From positions 6,324,001-6,388,000 of the forward strand of contig NZ_CP120210.1 of assembly GCF_029369745.1 (NCBI RefSeq): a stretch of 64,000 nucleotides of DNA, read 5' to 3'. The notes under the pieces are model-generated. The model did not search any database, was not told where the DNA came from, and saw nothing but the letters and a program-made list of their open reading frames with translations. Both the position numbers and the translations under genes were made by a program. This document shows, one piece after another, positions 25,694 to 33,769 of the stretch. Numbering within the stretch: position 1 is the first letter of the stretch; each line of letters starts with the position of its first letter. Origin of the DNA: Amycolatopsis sp. QT-25 (GTDB lineage: Bacteria; Actinomycetota; Actinomycetes; Mycobacteriales; Pseudonocardiaceae).

Positions 25694-27856
25694 ATGCCAG
25701 CGACAGCCCAAGCCGCCGCGCGTCCTGCCCGGATCCGGCGCCCCTGGTCGACTTCGGGCTGGTTGCTGCTGGTCACGCTCCTGGTTTTCGGGTTCGGCCT
25801 GATCGCGTCACGGCCCGCCTCGCCACCGGACCAGGGCCCACCGACGGGTGATCTCCTCGCCGCGCGGAACGCGGTCGACGCGCTGGTACGGCCGGGTCCG
25901 GTCGAGAACGTCATCGCCGAACTGCCCGCCGACTTCACCGCGGTCAGCGGAGTCACCCCGGGCGTGCTGAAGGCACGGGACGGCACCGCGCGTGCCGTCC
26001 ACATCGACGGGGGTTGCTCGGCGCCCTGGGGCGACGACAACACCAAATGGGACTACGCGGTCCCCTGCAAGGCCCACGACCTGGGCTACGACATCCTCCG
26101 CTACGCCGAGCGCAAAGGTCACCCGCTCGGCCAGGAGGCCAGGGCCGCGCTCGACGACCGGCTTTCGGCCGACATGCACCACGCCTGCGTCCTCAACCCG
26201 ATGGACTCGCGCGGCACCTGCGACGTCGTCGCCTCCCTCTACACCGCCGGTCTGGTGCTCAACTCCTGGCATCAGCGCTGGGGACCACCGGTCGGGGACC
26301 CGCTCGGCCCGATGATCGTCGGCGTGCTGGTGATCGGCGCGCTGCTGGTGTTCCGCCTCCGCGGCTGGGTGCGCACCCGCCGGACCGTCGTCACCCTTCC
26401 CCGCGAGCCGCGGCCGGTGGCCCCGGTCGGCCGGTGGGCGTTGCTCGGCGTCGCCGGTGTCGTGCTGATGCTGCTCGGGGAGTCCGCCGTCGCGCTGGCG
26501 CACTGGGCGGGGGCGCCCGAGCGGTCGTTGTGGCCGTTCACCTGGCTCGCCCAGCTCTGTCCGCTCGTCTTCTTCGCGGTGGGCCGGATCAACGAGGCGG
26601 GCTGGCGGTCGATCCGCGCGACCGGCGGCCGCTACCCGCAGTACCTCGCCGACCGGGCGAGCCCGCTGTTGCGCCCGGCGCTGCTCTTCGCCGTCGTCGC
26701 GCTGGTCGTCCCGCTCGCGCTGGAGGTGCTGGGTATCCCGGCGGGGACGAACGCCACCGTCATGCGGATCGCGCTGCATCCGCTTTGGCTGCTCGGCGTC
26801 TTCCTGTTGACCGTCGTGCTCGCGCCGGCGCTGTTGACGCTGTATCGCCGGACGCGGACCGTCTCCGTCGCCGGGCTGCTGGCCTTGACCTTGGCGAGCG
26901 AGGCCGCCGCGCACTGGTCCGGCTCGGCCCTCCCGCGCTACGCGGAGACGTTGTTCCTCGCCCTGTTCGTCCAGCAGCTGGCGTTCGCCCACGCCGGCGG
27001 AGCCCGCCTGCGGCGTGGCGTCCTCCTGGCGACGGCGTTCACCGGCGCCGCCGGGCTCGGCCTCGCGGTCGCCGTCCGCGGCGAGGGGCCGATGCTGCTC
27101 GGCGGCCCCGGCGCCCCGGCCGCGTTGTCCGGCCCGCCGTGGGGGGTGCTCCTGCTCGGCCTGGTCCAGCTCGCGCTCCTCGGCCTGCTCGCGCGGCCGC
27201 TGGCCCGGCTCGGCGAACGTCCCGCGGTCGCCGCCACCGCCCGCCTCGTCCTCCGCGCCCCGATGAGCCTGTACCTCGGTTTCCTGGCCGCGATGCTGCT
27301 GCTCGTCGCGGTCGTCTACCTGCCGGAACCGTTCGTCGACGGGCTCAGCTGGCTGGCGCGCCCGCGGGTCCTGCTCGCGACGGCCCTGCTGGCCGTGCCC
27401 GCCGTACTCGTCTTCTGGTGGTTCGAACGTCATTCCGGGCCGCCACAGCGGGCGGTCGACGAGCCGGGGCTGCGCGCCGCGGTGTTCTGCCGAGCGGCGG
27501 CGACGGTCGGGATGGCCTACGCGATGCTCGGCGTGTTCGGCTTCGCGCTCACCCGATTCGGTGACGCGTCCGCCGACGCCGATCTCCTCGGGCTCCGGTT
27601 CGGCCCGGTCCAGAGCCTGGTCAACCTGTTGCTCGGGGTGTACCTGCTGCACACCGTGCGGAACGGCACCAGCCGGATGACGGGCCCCTGGCTGGTCTGT
27701 GCGGTCGCGTGCGCGCCGCCCCTGATGAATGCCCTCGACGGCGAGCGGGTGAGCGCCGCCTCGGTCGCGCTGCCGGTCGCGACGATCGTCGTCGCGACGC
27801 TCGCCGCGGCCGCCACACTGGTCCCGGCCCGCGCCGCCCGGCGTGTCCTGCCGTGA
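25694..27856 (+). CDS. Phospholipase A2-domain protein fused to a polytopic membrane domain
   Basis: 720 residues. An N-terminal helix (SGWLLLVTLLVFGFGLI, 21-37) precedes a prokaryotic phospholipase A2 domain (about 55-190). That domain has CSAPWGDDNTKWDYAVPCKA followed directly by His128-Asp129 (the catalytic HD pair), and cysteines 108, 125, 165 and 176 that could form two disulfides. A long membrane region (about 210-720) with roughly 12-14 helices follows, of unknown function. Free bacterial PLA2s are secreted and about 150 residues, so this fusion is unusual. Orientation with the PLA2 domain outside is likely given the cysteines. Lipid remodelling at the outer leaflet is an inference. 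Confidence 0.75.
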   Translation: MPATAQAAARPARIRRPWSTSGWLLLVTLLVFGFGLIASRPASPPDQGPPTGDLLAARNAVDALVRPGPVENVIAELPADFTAVSGVTPGVLKARDGTARAVHIDGGCSAPWGDDNTKWDYAVPCKAHDLGYDILRYAERKGHPLGQEARAALDDRLSADMHHACVLNPMDSRGTCDVVASLYTAGLVLNSWHQRWGPPVGDPLGPMIVGVLVIGALLVFRLRGWVRTRRTVVTLPREPRPVAPVGRWALLGVAGVVLMLLGESAVALAHWAGAPERSLWPFTWLAQLCPLVFFAVGRINEAGWRSIRATGGRYPQYLADRASPLLRPALLFAVVALVVPLALEVLGIPAGTNATVMRIALHPLWLLGVFLLTVVLAPALLTLYRRTRTVSVAGLLALTLASEAAAHWSGSALPRYAETLFLALFVQQLAFAHAGGARLRRGVLLATAFTGAAGLGLAVAVRGEGPMLLGGPGAPAALSGPPWGVLLLGLVQLALLGLLARPLARLGERPAVAATARLVLRAPMSLYLGFLAAMLLLVAVVYLPEPFVDGLSWLARPRVLLATALLAVPAVLVFWWFERHSGPPQRAVDEPGLRAAVFCRAAATVGMAYAMLGVFGFALTRFGDASADADLLGLRFGPVQSLVNLLLGVYLLHTVRNGTSRMTGPWLVCAVACAPPLMNALDGERVSAASVALPVATIVVATLAAAATLVPARAARRVLP

Positions 27857-28017
27857 GTCACACAGCGCTGACCAGGGGTTCTTCGTACCATAGTGAGGAA
27901 ACCGATGGTGCGTGCCACATCTCCGGGGGGATGTGTAATCCTGCGACAACCCTCAACAGGCACCATGCGTCCCTTGAGAAGACCGTCGACGGGTAGCGAA
28001 CAGAAGGAGCAGACCGC

Positions 28018-29649
28018 GTGGAGTATCCGCCTCGGAATGGGCATGGGGACCGACGTCCCGCCCGGCCTGGGCAGGACGCGCCCGGCCGCGTTCCTTCCCG
28101 CCCGGCCCCGCCCCGTGGAGACCGGCAGGTACCCGCCCGCCAGGCCGCCGGCGTGCCGGTCCGCCATCCGGACCCGCGCCGTGCTCCCCGACGGTCGTTC
28201 CGCGGCCCCAAGATCGCGCTGGGCCTGGTCTCACTGCTGGTGATGGGCCTGACCGGGTACGCGTGGGCCGCGATGGACGGTTTGACGTTCGCGAACGTCG
28301 GCATCGGCGCCGACGAGGGCGACAAACCCGCCGACGGCGCCCGCGACATCCTGCTCGTCGGTCTCGACAGCCGCACGGACGCGCAGGGCAACCCGCTGTC
28401 CAAAGAGGTGCTGGCCCAGTTGCGCGCCGGACAGGCAGACGGCGAGCTGAACACCGACTCGCTGATCTTCGTGCACATCCCCAACGACGGTTCCAAGGCC
28501 GTCGCGATCTCCCTGCCGCGCGACTCCTACGTCGACATTCCCGGCGGCCACGGAAAGCACAAGATCAACTCGGCGTATGCCCGCGCGATGCTCGACGAGC
28601 GCAGGAAGCAACAGGAGGACGGCGTCTCCGACCAGAAGGTGATCGACCAGAAGGCCAACGAGGCCGGGGCGAAGACCCTGATCAAGACCGTCGAGCAGCT
28701 GACCGGCTCCACCATCGACAACTACGCCGCCATCAACCTGCTGGGCTTCAGCGAGATCACCCAGGCCATCGGCGGGGTCGACGTCTGCCTCAACGCCAAC
28801 GTCAGCGACCAGTTCTCCGGCGCGAAGTTCACCAAGGGCCTGCACACCATCTCCGGGGTGGAGGCGCTCGGCTTCGTCCGGCAGCGCCACGGCCTGCCGC
28901 GCGGCGACCTCGACCGGGTCGTCCGGCAGCAGGTGTTCATGGCCGGGATGGCGCGGAAGGTGCTCTCGGCGGGCACCCTCGCGAATCCCGGCAAGCTCAA
29001 CGACCTGATCACGGCCATCAAGAAGTCGGTCGTGCTCAACCAGAACTGGGACGTCTTCGGTTTCGCGCAGCAGATGAAGAGCCTGACCGGCGGTCAGCTC
29101 GAGTTCCGGACGATCCCGATCGTCAACATCGAGTACAAGACCCCGAACGACGGCGTCGCCATCCAGGTCGACCCGAGGCAGGTCAAGGACTTCGTCCAGG
29201 GGCTCGCGGGCCCGCAGCCCGGCGAGCAGCAGCAGGCACCGCCCACCGAGTCGCCCAACAAGGCGACCACGGTCGACGTCCGCAACTCCACGAACCGGGA
29301 CGGCCTGGCCTCGACGGTGCTGAAGCATCTCGTCGACAAGGGCTTCACCGCCGGCGACACGGCCACCGCGAGTGCGCGCAGGAAGACGGTGATCTGGGTC
29401 GCCAAGGGACAGAAGGCGGCGGGTCAGGCCGTCGCCGACGAACTCGGCGGCAACCCGACCGTCCAAGAGGACAAGAGTGTCGAAGCCGGGCACGTGATGG
29501 TGTTCCTCGGCTCGGACTTCAAGACGCCGAGCGGCACCGGAGACGCCGGCTCCTCGCAGAACGTCGCCGGTTCGTCGGCGGCGGCACCCCCGCCCGAGCA
29601 GTCCGCCGAGCAGCCGATCACGGCCGAAGGCGTGCCCTGCGTCAACTGA
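28018..29649 (+). CDS. LytR-CpsA-Psr family glycopolymer transferase with LytR_C domain
   Basis: 543 residues from GTG 28018 behind AGAAGGAG. A basic, proline-rich cytoplasmic tail of about 62 residues precedes one TM helix (KIALGLVSLLVMGLTGYAWA). The LCP catalytic domain (about 105-330) has DILLVGLDSR, NTDSLIFVHIP, AVAISLPRDSYVDIP and the arginine-rich FVRQRHGLPRGDLDRVVRQQ. A LytR_C domain (about 415-515) follows. LCP enzymes attach arabinogalactan or other wall polymers to peptidoglycan outside the membrane. This one is not adjacent to glycan genes. Confidence 0.92.
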   Translation: MEYPPRNGHGDRRPARPGQDAPGRVPSRPAPPRGDRQVPARQAAGVPVRHPDPRRAPRRSFRGPKIALGLVSLLVMGLTGYAWAAMDGLTFANVGIGADEGDKPADGARDILLVGLDSRTDAQGNPLSKEVLAQLRAGQADGELNTDSLIFVHIPNDGSKAVAISLPRDSYVDIPGGHGKHKINSAYARAMLDERRKQQEDGVSDQKVIDQKANEAGAKTLIKTVEQLTGSTIDNYAAINLLGFSEITQAIGGVDVCLNANVSDQFSGAKFTKGLHTISGVEALGFVRQRHGLPRGDLDRVVRQQVFMAGMARKVLSAGTLANPGKLNDLITAIKKSVVLNQNWDVFGFAQQMKSLTGGQLEFRTIPIVNIEYKTPNDGVAIQVDPRQVKDFVQGLAGPQPGEQQQAPPTESPNKATTVDVRNSTNRDGLASTVLKHLVDKGFTAGDTATASARRKTVIWVAKGQKAAGQAVADELGGNPTVQEDKSVEAGHVMVFLGSDFKTPSGTGDAGSSQNVAGSSAAAPPPEQSAEQPITAEGVPCVN

Positions 29650-29970
29650 CGCGCACTTCTCCTTCGCGCGACCTCGGATCCCTTCATGTGAGCAGGTCGA
29701 CTCGTCGCGAAGCTCCTTTCGCGACACCGCTGCACCCAGGTGACGAAGAGCCTTGCGGGTCACGAGAGTCACCGAAACTGTCTCTGCGAGCCGGTTTTCT
29801 TCACCCGTTCGGCTCAGCGGACCACAGCAGACCACAACCGAGAGGAAAACCACCCCCGAAATCGCGTAAGAGCGGGCGTCCTGCCGACTTTCATCCACGT
29901 GAGCGCGCTCGTCCCCGGTTTTGTCACACGGGCGAGCGGAGGAAAAGGTTGGCAAGGCAGGGGATGGGGA
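29650..29970. other. Intergenic region between LCP and XRE genes
   Basis: 321 bases. A hairpin at 29704-29725 follows the LCP gene. The remainder is GC-moderate and must hold the promoter of the XRE regulator; no clear -35/-10 pair is seen and no additional gene can be supported. Confidence 0.4.
29704..29725. terminator. 8-bp perfect hairpin after the LCP gene
   Basis: GTCGCGAA-GCTCCT-TTCGCGAC, 55 bases past the stop codon. It is short, without a T-run; a terminator or operator role is possible. Confidence 0.4.
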
Positions 29971-30441
29971 GTGCTGATCGACGCTGAGAGCTATCAGCGG
30001 ATACTCGGAGACGAGCTCCGCAAGCTCCGCCGTGAACGTGGCTGGACACGCAAGGAACTGAACCAGCATCTGCAGAGCGAGATCTCGCTCCAGACGCTGG
30101 CCACCTACGAGCTGGGCACCCGGCACTGTTCCGTGGTGCGGCTGGTCGAACTGTGCGTCGCGATGGACGAGCTGCCGCAGGATCTGCTGGCCAAGGTGCA
30201 TCGCCGGGTGTTCGTGGACGAACCGGGCCGTGTCCGGGTCGACCTGCGCCTGGTGGTCAAGGACGACCAGGAGGAACTGTTCCCCCTGCGACGGTGGGCG
30301 CACGACCGGCTCAAACGGTCGGGCGACGCCGGCAGCGCCGAGGTCCACCTCGACTTCACGGCGCTGGAGCGGATGGCCGAGCTCTGCGGCATCCCCACCG
30401 TCGATCTCATCGGAAGGCTTCGCCGGCTCAACCCCTCATGA
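29971..30441 (+). CDS. XRE-family helix-turn-helix regulator
   Basis: 156 residues starting at GTG 29971 behind a purine-rich GGGGATGGGGA. The N-terminal Cro/C1-type DNA-binding domain is DELRKLRRERGWTRKELNQH with LQTLATYELGTRHCSVVRLV. A C-terminal half follows, with RVDLRLVVKDDQEELFPLRR and a helical segment EVHLDFTALERMAELCGIPT. The C-terminal half looks like a dimerisation or partner-binding region with no ligand domain I recognise. The regulon is unknown. It ends in a hairpin shared with the convergent monooxygenase remnant. Confidence 0.85.
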   Translation: MLIDAESYQRILGDELRKLRRERGWTRKELNQHLQSEISLQTLATYELGTRHCSVVRLVELCVAMDELPQDLLAKVHRRVFVDEPGRVRVDLRLVVKDDQEELFPLRRWAHDRLKRSGDAGSAEVHLDFTALERMAELCGIPTVDLIGRLRRLNPS

Positions 30442-30455
30442 GCGCGGCGTTCCCC

Positions 30456-30497
30456 GGTCCGTGAAGGCCATGTCCCCCATCTTGGCTTTCACGGACC
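30456..30497. terminator. 15-bp hairpin between convergent genes
   Basis: GGTCCGTGAAGGCCA (30456-30470) pairs with 30483-30497 with one G-T wobble and a 12-base loop. It contains the GTGAAGG/CTTTCAC core related to family A. Confidence 0.65.
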
Positions 30498-30512
30498 CTC
30501 CCTCTTTCCTCC

Positions 30513-30985
30513 TCAGCCGAGGAGTTCGTAGTCCTCGCGCCGCACCTTGCGGGTGTCGAGCCAGTACCGCCAGGTGAAGCCCGGCCAGATCGTGCGGTTG
30601 ACGCCCTTCGCGTCCAGGTACCAGCTTTGGCAGCCGCCCTGGGTCCAGATGCCCTTGGCGAGTTTGCGCTGGATCTCGGCGTCGAACCGCTCCTGCGCCT
30701 CCGGCCGCGGGTCGAGCGCCTTGCCACGCGCGAGCCGCAGTGCTTGCGCGACGTAGGAGATCTGCGCTTCGATCATGAACACCACGGAGTTGTGTCCCAG
30801 TCCGGTGTTCGGGCCGAGCAGGAAGAACAGGTTCGGGAAGCCGGACACGGTGATGCCCTGATACGTCCGCATTCCCTCGGTCGCCCATTCCTTGCCGAGG
30901 TTGCGCCCGTCCCGGCCGATGATCTCCAGGCCGTCGAAGGCGTCGGTGACGACGTCGACGTTGTCCCGCGCCCTGTTACCGGGAG
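30513..30985 (-). pseudogene. C-terminal remnant of a flavin-dependent (Baeyer-Villiger type) monooxygenase
   Basis: The readable sequence DVVTDAFDGLEIIGRDGRNL, WATEGMRTYQGITVSGFPNL, FFLLGPNTGLGHNSVVFMIE and WYLDAKGVNRTIWPGFTWRY matches only the last about 150 residues of FAD/NAD(P)-dependent monooxygenases of about 490-500 residues. Both Rossmann motifs and the fingerprint are absent. The open frame continues upstream to about 31058 but the extra residues are unlike the family and run into the regulator promoter. The 5' two thirds have therefore been deleted, leaving the TetR gene that probably controlled it. Confidence 0.8.
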
Positions 30986-30988
30986 TAC

Positions 30989-31010
30989 ACCTTACTTGAA
31001 GTAGGTTACC
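30989..31010. promoter_or_regulatory. Candidate TetR operator
   Basis: ACCTTAC-TTGAA-GTAGGTTACC is an imperfect inverted repeat about 15 bases upstream of the TetR start and at the deletion edge of the monooxygenase remnant. Its position fits an operator for divergent autoregulated control. Confidence 0.5.
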
Positions 31011-31024
31011 TTCGGTAGAGTGCC

Positions 31025-31627
31025 GTGGTGACGACGGCGAAGCGCAAACGCATGCCACGAGCAGAGCGGATGCGGCAGATGATCGAGATCGCGGAGGAAG
31101 TCTTCGCCGAACGCGGCTACGGCGCGGCGTCGATGGACGACATCGCGGACCGCGTCGGGGTCTCCAAACCGATGCTCTACGAGTATTTCAACTCGAAAGA
31201 AGGACTGCTGCTGGCCTGCATCCAGCAGTCGCGGACGGCGTTGCGCGAGGTCACCGAACGGGCGACCGTCGGCGCGACCTCCGCCGAGGACGCACTGCGG
31301 CGCGGGTTGCTCGCCTTCTTCGTCTTCATCCGGGAGCGACGGCAGGCCTGGTCACTGCTGCGCCACGAGATGGCCCTGATCGGGACCGGTGCCGCCGACG
31401 AGATCGAGCAGACCCGGCGCCAGCAGACCGACCTGATCGCCGCGCTGATGAGCGATTACTTCGACGCGGGCGACGACCTTCGCGCCGAGGCATCCGCGGA
31501 GTTCGTCGTCGGCGCGTGCGAACGGCTCGCGATCTGGTGCGAGCGGCACGAGGACGTCAGCCCCGAAACGGCGACCGGCTACGCGATGGACGTCCTCTGG
31601 TCGGGTTTGGCCGCGAGAGCACACTGA
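31025..31627 (+). CDS. TetR/AcrR-family transcriptional regulator
   Basis: About 200 residues; GTG at 31025 or 31028. The N-terminal helix-turn-helix is FAERGYGAASMDDIADRVGV with SKPMLYEYFNSKEGLL. An all-helical ligand-binding domain follows, with FIRERRQAWSLLRHEMALIG and a C-terminal helix containing GACERLAIWCERHED. It is divergent from the truncated monooxygenase gene, which suggests it once repressed that enzyme in response to its substrate. It now has no intact neighbouring target. Confidence 0.9.
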   Translation: MVTTAKRKRMPRAERMRQMIEIAEEVFAERGYGAASMDDIADRVGVSKPMLYEYFNSKEGLLLACIQQSRTALREVTERATVGATSAEDALRRGLLAFFVFIRERRQAWSLLRHEMALIGTGAADEIEQTRRQQTDLIAALMSDYFDAGDDLRAEASAEFVVGACERLAIWCERHEDVSPETATGYAMDVLWSGLAARAH

Positions 31628-31860
31628 AGCGACCGTGAAGACGTACGCGCCTTAGGCCATTCGGTGGTCACGCAGAGCACATTGCCACCAGTGTCTTGTG
31701 ACACAGAGTTGTCCTACTGTATCGATGACCCTGTAGAAAGTCTGATGGACAGTCACGACCTCCGTCAGGAGGGGGCGCCACCACCCGAAAGTGGCGTCAT
31801 GACGACGGCGTGGCGAAGTTTACCGAGTGATGCATGCTCGCGAGGAGAGGGGTGAGGCGG

Positions 31861-32271
31861 ATGACCGAACCGATCACCGCGTCGTACGTCCAGGAGGACG
31901 ACGACTGGAAGGTCACGGTCAGCGGCTCCGGCAAGGAACTGACCGGGCGCGCGCCGGGCATCATCGCGGCACGGGACCGGGCCGACCAGCTGGTGGAGAA
32001 GCTGTCCCCGCCGGAACGGTCGACCGTGGTGCACCTGCTCAACGGCAGTGCACTGGAGTTCACCGCCGCCTACATGACGGCGAGGCTCACGCTTCCGGAA
32101 ATCGAGCCGCTCGAGGTACCTCCGCCGTCGAACGGCAAGGCCAAGGAGAAGACCGGTGGCAAGCCTCCGGTGCCCCAGGGCAAGGAGCTCCCGAAGGCCG
32201 TCGACGAGGCGAAGGTCCCGGAGAAGGCTGAGCCGGCCAAGACACCCGCCAAGGCGGCCCAGACCTCCTGA
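31861..32271 (+). CDS. Conserved small protein of unknown function with Lys/Pro-rich tail
   Basis: 136 residues from ATG 31861. The N-terminal about 85 residues are folded-looking: ITASYVQEDDDWKVTVSGSG, RAPGIIAARDRADQLVEKLS and STVVHLLNGSALEFTAAYMT. A low-complexity tail rich in Lys, Pro and Ala follows (KAKEKTGGKPPVPQGKELPK). The first part may be a small alpha/beta domain of the type often annotated as hypothetical in Pseudonocardiaceae. No catalytic motif is visible. The 233-base gap upstream has TGTCTTGTGACA-like symmetry near 31690 but no assignable promoter. Confidence 0.65.
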   Translation: MTEPITASYVQEDDDWKVTVSGSGKELTGRAPGIIAARDRADQLVEKLSPPERSTVVHLLNGSALEFTAAYMTARLTLPEIEPLEVPPPSNGKAKEKTGGKPPVPQGKELPKAVDEAKVPEKAEPAKTPAKAAQTS

Positions 32272-32276
32272 GACCC

Positions 32277-32498
32277 CTACTTCAGGAGTTTGCGGATCAG
32301 CAGCACGCCGATCAGCACAGCCCCGCCGATGAGCGGGTACTTCACCCTGGGCTCGTCCAGCTTCGCGCGGAGGCCGGTCTTCGCGGAATCCACCAGCTTC
32401 GCGGGGTTCGCCTTCGTACCCAGCTGGTCGAGCGTGGCGACCAGCGCGTTCCTGGCCTGCTCGATCTCACGCTCGATGGTCTCGGGATCGCGAGCCAC
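32277..32498 (-). CDS. DUF3618 small membrane-tail protein
   Basis: 73 residues: ARDPETIEREIEQARNALVA, TLDQLGTKANPAKLVD, then a C-terminal helix YPLIGGAVLIGVLLIRKLLK. This matches DUF3618 proteins, which carry an amphipathic N-terminal coil and one membrane helix and are often near other membrane-stress genes. It converges on the preceding gene with only five bases between stops. Confidence 0.85.
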   Translation of the reverse strand: MARDPETIEREIEQARNALVATLDQLGTKANPAKLVDSAKTGLRAKLDEPRVKYPLIGGAVLIGVLLIRKLLK

Positions 32499-32623
32499 GT
32501 GTCCTCCTCGCCGCGACGGACTTGCTGAACGCCCACGTTAGAGGACGCCACCCCCCATGCTGGCACCGGCCACGCCGAGAAACGCCGATCGTGTCGCACG
32601 CTACGATTTCGGGGCAGCGCTGG

Positions 32624-32697
32624 GGGCCCGTAGCCCAATTGGCAGAGGCACACGGTTTAGGTCCGTGCCAGTGAGAGTTCGAGTCTCTCCGGGCCCA
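32624..32697 (+). tRNA. tRNA-Leu(UAG)-type gene with class I (short) variable loop
   Basis: Cloverleaf read directly: acceptor GGGCCCG/CGGGCCC (32624-32630, 32690-32696) fully paired, and a D arm from 32633 with a weak three-pair stem. The anticodon stem is CACGG/CCGTG with loop TTTAGGT, giving anticodon UAG (32658-32660). The variable loop is five bases (CCAGT). The T arm is GAGAG-TTCGAGT-CTCTC, the discriminator is A and no CCA is encoded. An anticodon UAG reads CUA and normally belongs to tRNA-Leu, but bacterial tRNA-Leu has a long variable arm, absent here. It may be an atypical or regulatory tRNA, or charged with another amino acid. A strong hairpin terminator follows. Confidence 0.8.
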
Positions 32698-32712
32698 CAG
32701 GAGGCACCTGAC

Positions 32713-32747
32713 CTGCGGACGATCTGTCGCATAACGATCATCCGCAG
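32713..32747. repeat. 12-bp hairpin just downstream of the tRNA
   Basis: CTGCGGACGATC (32713-32724) pairs with 32736-32747 with one wobble and an 11-base loop. It may be part of the tRNA precursor or an old attachment-site arm. Confidence 0.5.
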
Positions 32748-32785
32748 GCGCGTGCCACAGAAATGCCACATCGCACGGCATGAAG

Positions 32786-32820
32786 AAGCCCCCGGCGGTT
32801 ACCGGCTCCACCGGGGGCTT
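32786..32820 (+). terminator. Rho-independent-like terminator of the tRNA
   Basis: AAGCCCCCGG (32786-32795) pairs with CCGGGGGCTT (32811-32820) around 15 bases, followed by TCCC. This is the usual form of actinobacterial tRNA terminators. Confidence 0.75.
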
Positions 32821-32879
32821 TCCCTTCGGCGGGATCCCATCGGTTCGCCATCACCAAAGAGTTACGCGAGGGAGTTCCC

Positions 32880-33071
32880 ATGCCGAACACTGCCACGAGC
32901 ATTGAGCAAGGACCCTGCGTGCGAGTATCGTCACCGCTCGTGCGACTCGCCCAATTCGTCTTCCGCTGGTTCGGTGGTCTCGGCTACGACCACGAGTGCA
33001 CCTGCATCGTGAAGGACGGCCAGAACACCGTGTGCCGTACCTGCGGCTCGGCCTGCCACCACGGCCAGTAG
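32880..33071 (+). CDS. Small cysteine/histidine-rich protein, function unknown
   Basis: 63 residues from ATG 32880 behind GAGGGAG. The C-terminal third carries CTCIVKDGQNTVCRTCGSAC followed by HHG. Cysteine pairs of this kind suggest a small metal (zinc) site. The N-terminal part has SPLVRLAQFVFRWFGG, an amphipathic stretch. I recognise no family. Its stop codon abuts the ATG of the next gene, so the two form a unit. Confidence 0.5.
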   Translation: MPNTATSIEQGPCVRVSSPLVRLAQFVFRWFGGLGYDHECTCIVKDGQNTVCRTCGSACHHGQ

Positions 33072-33383
33072 ATGCGCTACGACGAAGCCCCGCCGTGGTC
33101 CAGGCGCAGCCAAGAGACCTGGTGGTCACTGTACGGGCGTGCCGTCCGATACTTTTCCGTGATCGGCCTGTTCGTTCTACTTCCCCTCGTAATCTTGTTC
33201 TTCGTTGACCGCACGGAAGCGATCGAACGTTTGCGAATCATCCTCGTCGGCGGGGGTATCGTGTTGGCCACCCTGGTGCCTGCCGTCTGGTACTACAACG
33301 CCCAGGACGGCGCCGACACCCTCGAAGTCGTGATCGTTAAGAACACCGACGAACATGGGCAGGGCGGTTCTCGGCGCAGTTGA
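33072..33383 (+). CDS. Small two-helix membrane protein, function unknown
   Basis: 103 residues from an ATG that directly follows the previous stop (TAGATG). A basic N-terminus (WSRRSQETWWSLYGRAVR) precedes two helices, YFSVIGLFVLLPLVILFFV and LRIILVGGGIVLATLVPAVW, with a short charged tail. No family is recognised. The GC content and codon choice (ttt, gta, ttg) are slightly less biased than in neighbouring housekeeping genes. Confidence 0.55.
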   Translation: MRYDEAPPWSRRSQETWWSLYGRAVRYFSVIGLFVLLPLVILFFVDRTEAIERLRIILVGGGIVLATLVPAVWYYNAQDGADTLEVVIVKNTDEHGQGGSRRS

Positions 33384-33478
33384 CGTCGGCCAGTTCGGCC
33401 ACAGTCCGGTCACGTGAGCAACGGATGTCGTGATCCACACGGCCTCACAGCCGAACCACGTCGCGTGAGGAGAACACG

Positions 33479-33652
33479 ATGGACGCTCGCAAGTTCGCCG
33501 GCATTGTTGCCGCACTGGTCGTCGTCGGCGCGATCCTGCTCTTCACCGGTGTCAGCGCGGCTACTGCCGGCGGCGCCACCGTCTCCTGCGGCAGCGCGCT
33601 GAAACTCGACACCAAGGACGCCGCCCCTTGCGAAAGCCTACGAACAGGGTAA
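33479..33652 (+). CDS. Very small membrane protein, probably the truncated start of a longer gene
   Basis: 57 residues from ATG 33479 with a good GAGGAG site. One helix, GIVAALVVVGAILLFTGVSA, is followed by VSCGSAL and a cysteine-containing end CESLRTG. Similar actinobacterial proteins I know of continue with a second membrane helix and more cysteines, so this may be cut short, but a functional peptide is possible. About 115 empty bases follow before the next gene. Confidence 0.45.
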   Translation: MDARKFAGIVAALVVVGAILLFTGVSAATAGGATVSCGSALKLDTKDAAPCESLRTG

Positions 33653-33769
33653 ATGGGCAACCACGCCTGGAAAGTACCTTTCGTACACGGTCGGGGGATG
33701 GGCAAGAGCCCTCGGTGAGTTCGCTCCCGCTTCCAGCGCACCACGCCCGAACCACTCAAGACCCGGCCG

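Noticed and set aside
32740..32780. Repeated TGCCACA sequences after the tRNA read as an integrase attachment region
   Set aside because: Suggestive of phage-type arm sites, but there are only two short copies, no integrase gene and no visible duplicate of the tRNA 3' end nearby.
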